NCBI RefSeq assembly: GCF_016756615.1
Contig: NZ_AP023262.1
Location: forward strand, 496,001-560,000
Length of the DNA: 64,000 nucleotides
Direction: 5' to 3'
From: Mesorhizobium sp. L-8-3
GTDB lineage: Bacteria > Pseudomonadota > Alphaproteobacteria > Rhizobiales > Rhizobiaceae
Positions 62,308-64,000 of this stretch are shown here, piece by piece. The position numbers and the translations under genes are program-made. The notes under the pieces are model-generated. The model saw nothing but the letters and a program-made list of their open reading frames with translations. It had not been told where the DNA came from and did no database searches. Position 1 is the stretch's first letter. Each line of letters begins with the position of its first letter.

Positions 62308-64000
62308 GCGCCGAAACCAGTTCGATCGGTTGCGAGATCAACGGCTCGCCGGTCAGCCTCGACGTTCCGCCGCTCGCCCGGTTCTCCCAGGTCCTGCGCG
62401 ACGAGTTGGGACTGACCGGAACCAAGGTCGGCTGCGATGCCGGCGATTGCGGCGCCTGCACGGTGCTGGTCGACGGCGACCCGGTCTGTGCCTGCCTGAT
62501 GCCCGCCGCCTCGGCCGCCGGCCGGAAGGTGCGCACGGTGGAGGGCCTGGCCAATGGCAGGCTGTCGGCGTTGCAGGCTTCCTTTCTGGAGCACGGAGCG
62601 GCCCAGTGCGGAATCTGCACGCCGGGGCTGCTGGTGGCCGCCACGGCACTGCTCGAGCGCAAGCCACATCCGAGCGAAACCGAAGTGCGGGACGCGCTGG
62701 GCGGCATTCTCTGCCGCTGCACCGGCTACCAGAAGATCGTGCGCGCCGTGATGCTGGCATCCTCCCGCACTGCCGATCTCGACCTCCGCATGCCCGGCGC
62801 CGGCCATGCGATCGGTGCGTCGCCGGTCCGGCTCGACGGCGTCGCCAAGGTCACCGGGACGGACCGGTTCGGCGCCGACGGCTTTCCCCGGGATGCGCTT
62901 GCTGTGCTGGTCGTGCGTTCGCCGCACTGGCATGCGCGTTTCCGTTTCGGCGATCTCCAGGCCTTCGTCGCGACACATCCCGGGCTGACGACAGTCTACA
63001 CCGCGTCCGACCTGCCGGGGGAAAACCGTTTCGGTGCGATACCGGCCTTCGCCGACCAGCCGGCACTGGCAGAGGGCATCGTCCGTTTCCGCGGCGAGGC
63101 CGTAGCCGTGGTCGCCGGCGAGCGCGACACGATCCGCGACCTCGACCTTTCGGAGTTTCCGGTCGAATGGACCGAACTGCCGCCGCTTCTCGATCCCGCG
63201 GAGGCCCGGTCTGCGGACGGCTTTCTGCTTCATCCGCACCGACCGCACAATGTGCTGGCCGAAGGCATCGTTGAGAAGGGGAATCCCGAACAGGCGCTGG
63301 CCGGCGCGGCGGCAACCGTCACCGGCAGCATCGAAACGTCCTATGTCGAGCACGCCTATGTCGAGCCCGAGGCGGGATGGGCCGAGATGGAGGGCGACAC
63401 GCTCGTGGTGCGGGCTTGCACGCAGGCGCCCTATCTGGACCGCGACGACACCGCCAAAGTGCTGGGCCTCGATCCGTCAAAGGTCCGCATCGTGCCCATG
63501 GCGACGGGCGGCGGCTTCGGGTCCAAGCTCGACCTTTCGGTTCAGCCTTTCATCGGTCTCGTCGCGCTGAAGACCGGCCGCCCTGCCGCGATTGCCTATA
63601 CGCGCGCCGAATCGATGATGTCGACCACCAAGCGGCACCCGGCCTCGATGAGCGCGACGATCGGCGCCGATGCCGACGGCATGGTGACCGGCATGGTTTT
63701 CGAGGGCGACTTCAACACCGGGGCCTATGCGAGCTGGGGGCCGACGGTAGCGAACCGGGTGCCGGTTCACGCTTCGGGGCCCTATCTGACCCCGAACTAT
63801 CGCGCGCGGGGCCGGGCGGTGCACACAAACGGGCCGATCTCCGGCGCCTTCCGCGGCTTCGGCGTGCCCCAGGCGACGATCATGCAGGAGACGCTCTATG
63901 ACGAGCTCGCCGGCCAGCTCGGCATCGACCGCCTGGAGTTTCGCCTGCGCAACGCACTTCGCAACGGCTGCGAAACGGTCACGGGCCATCGTCTCGAGAA
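62304..64000 (+). CDS. Fused [2Fe-2S]-molybdopterin subunit of a xanthine dehydrogenase-family enzyme, 3' truncated
   Basis: The frame is open from ATG 62304 to the window end (about 565 residues) without a stop. Residues 1-155 are a complete CoxS-type small subunit: plant-type [2Fe-2S] motif [12 protein letters not shown] and the second cluster CGICTPG with ILCRCTGYQ. It continues without a break into the molybdopterin domain: [19 protein letters not shown], the [10 protein letters not shown] segment and GGGFGSKLD, the usual Mo-pocket Q-loop region. The fusion resembles Desulfovibrio aldehyde oxidoreductase, but here a separate FAD gene is coupled upstream. The substrate (purine, N-heterocycle or aldehyde) cannot be told from this part. 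Confidence 0.88.
   Translation, partial: MSAETSSIGCEINGSPVSLDVPPLARFSQVLRDELGLTGTKVGCDAGDCGACTVLVDGDPVCACLMPAASAAGRKVRTVEGLANGRLSALQASFLEHGAAQCGICTPGLLVAATALLERKPHPSETEVRDALGGILCRCTGYQKIVRAVMLASSRTADLDLRMPGAGHAIGASPVRLDGVAKVTGTDRFGADGFPRDALAVLVVRSPHWHARFRFGDLQAFVATHPGLTTVYTASDLPGENRFGAIPAFADQPALAEGIVRFRGEAVAVVAGERDTIRDLDLSEFPVEWTELPPLLDPAEARSADGFLLHPHRPHNVLAEGIVEKGNPEQALAGAAATVTGSIETSYVEHAYVEPEAGWAEMEGDTLVVRACTQAPYLDRDDTAKVLGLDPSKVRIVPMATGGGFGSKLDLSVQPFIGLVALKTGRPAAIAYTRAESMMSTTKRHPASMSATIGADADGMVTGMVFEGDFNTGAYASWGPTVANRVPVHASGPYLTPNYRARGRAVHTNGPISGAFRGFGVPQATIMQETLYDELAGQLGIDRLEFRLRNALRNGCETVTGHRLE

Noticed and set aside
62264..63274. 336-residue plus-strand frame inside the molybdenum hydroxylase gene.
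   Set aside because: Arg-rich shadow; the frame from 62304 carries all [2Fe-2S] and molybdopterin motifs.
1..64000. CRISPR arrays, tRNA or rRNA genes, integrases or prophage genes.
   Set aside because: No regularly spaced repeats, tRNA-like cloverleaf, rRNA signature or intact integrase was seen; intergenic gaps are mostly below 300 bp.

Overview
The window is high-GC, densely coded DNA that looks like a chromosome (or chromid) segment of a Rhizobiales bacterium, probably of the Phyllobacteriaceae/Rhizobiaceae kind (Mesorhizobium-like). The reasons are the GbpR-ChvE-GguABC sugar locus typical of that order, palindromic intergenic repeats of the RIME type, and the abundance of TRAP and ABC uptake operons with LysR or TetR regulators. 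No rRNA, tRNA, CRISPR array or intact mobile element was seen. Genus-level assignment is inference.

Layout. 0-2 kb: 3' part of a class III aminotransferase and an unknown CHCxxC protein. 1.9-9.8 kb: LysR regulator (GbpR type) divergent from a pentose/galactose operon (ChvE, GguA, GguB, GguC, arabinonate-type dehydratase). 9.9-13.5 kb: decayed IS5-type transposase, an ArsR-SRPBCC-GFA group with two palindromic operators, a VIT-like membrane protein and small unknown genes. 13.5-17.4 kb: galE, a glycosyltransferase, and a flavin monooxygenase divergent from its TetR regulator. 17.5-23.6 kb: LysR divergent from CoA-transferase, HMG-CoA-lyase-like enzyme and a TRAP transporter, a self-contained import-activate-cleave pathway. 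23.8-29.5 kb: MATE exporter, a 1,095-residue zinc-ribbon/cyclase/AAA/TPR protein, two RIME repeats and a peroxiredoxin.

29.7-40.8 kb is the most interesting part. It is an apparent catabolic island made of two minus-strand units around a TetR gene: VOC-fold enzyme, 86-residue unknown protein and alpha/beta-hydrolase; and alpha/beta-hydrolase, aryl-CoA ligase, aryl-CoA-type flavin hydroxylase, thioesterase, maleate isomerase and a TRAP transporter. A 15-bp palindrome of the form TTGAYA-N3-TNTCAA lies in both promoters, which suggests that both units form one TetR regulon. The predicted logic is uptake of an aromatic or heteroaromatic acid, CoA activation, hydroxylation, thioester release, ring cleavage, hydrolysis to maleate, and isomerisation to fumarate. 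A decayed IS21 transposase lies directly outside the island.

41-48 kb: carbon-nitrogen hydrolase, polyamine-type ABC transporter and ureohydrolase divergent from a LysR gene, probably for a guanidino compound. 48-51.4 kb: iron-type alcohol dehydrogenase, thioesterase, SH3-like secreted protein and a RelB/RelE-type module. 51.5-59 kb: nicotinate phosphoribosyltransferase, an unknown polytopic membrane protein and a complete branched-chain-amino-acid-type ABC transporter. 59-64 kb: NhaD-like antiporter, nicotinamidase, and a molybdenum hydroxylase operon whose [2Fe-2S] and molybdopterin subunits are fused and run off the window end.
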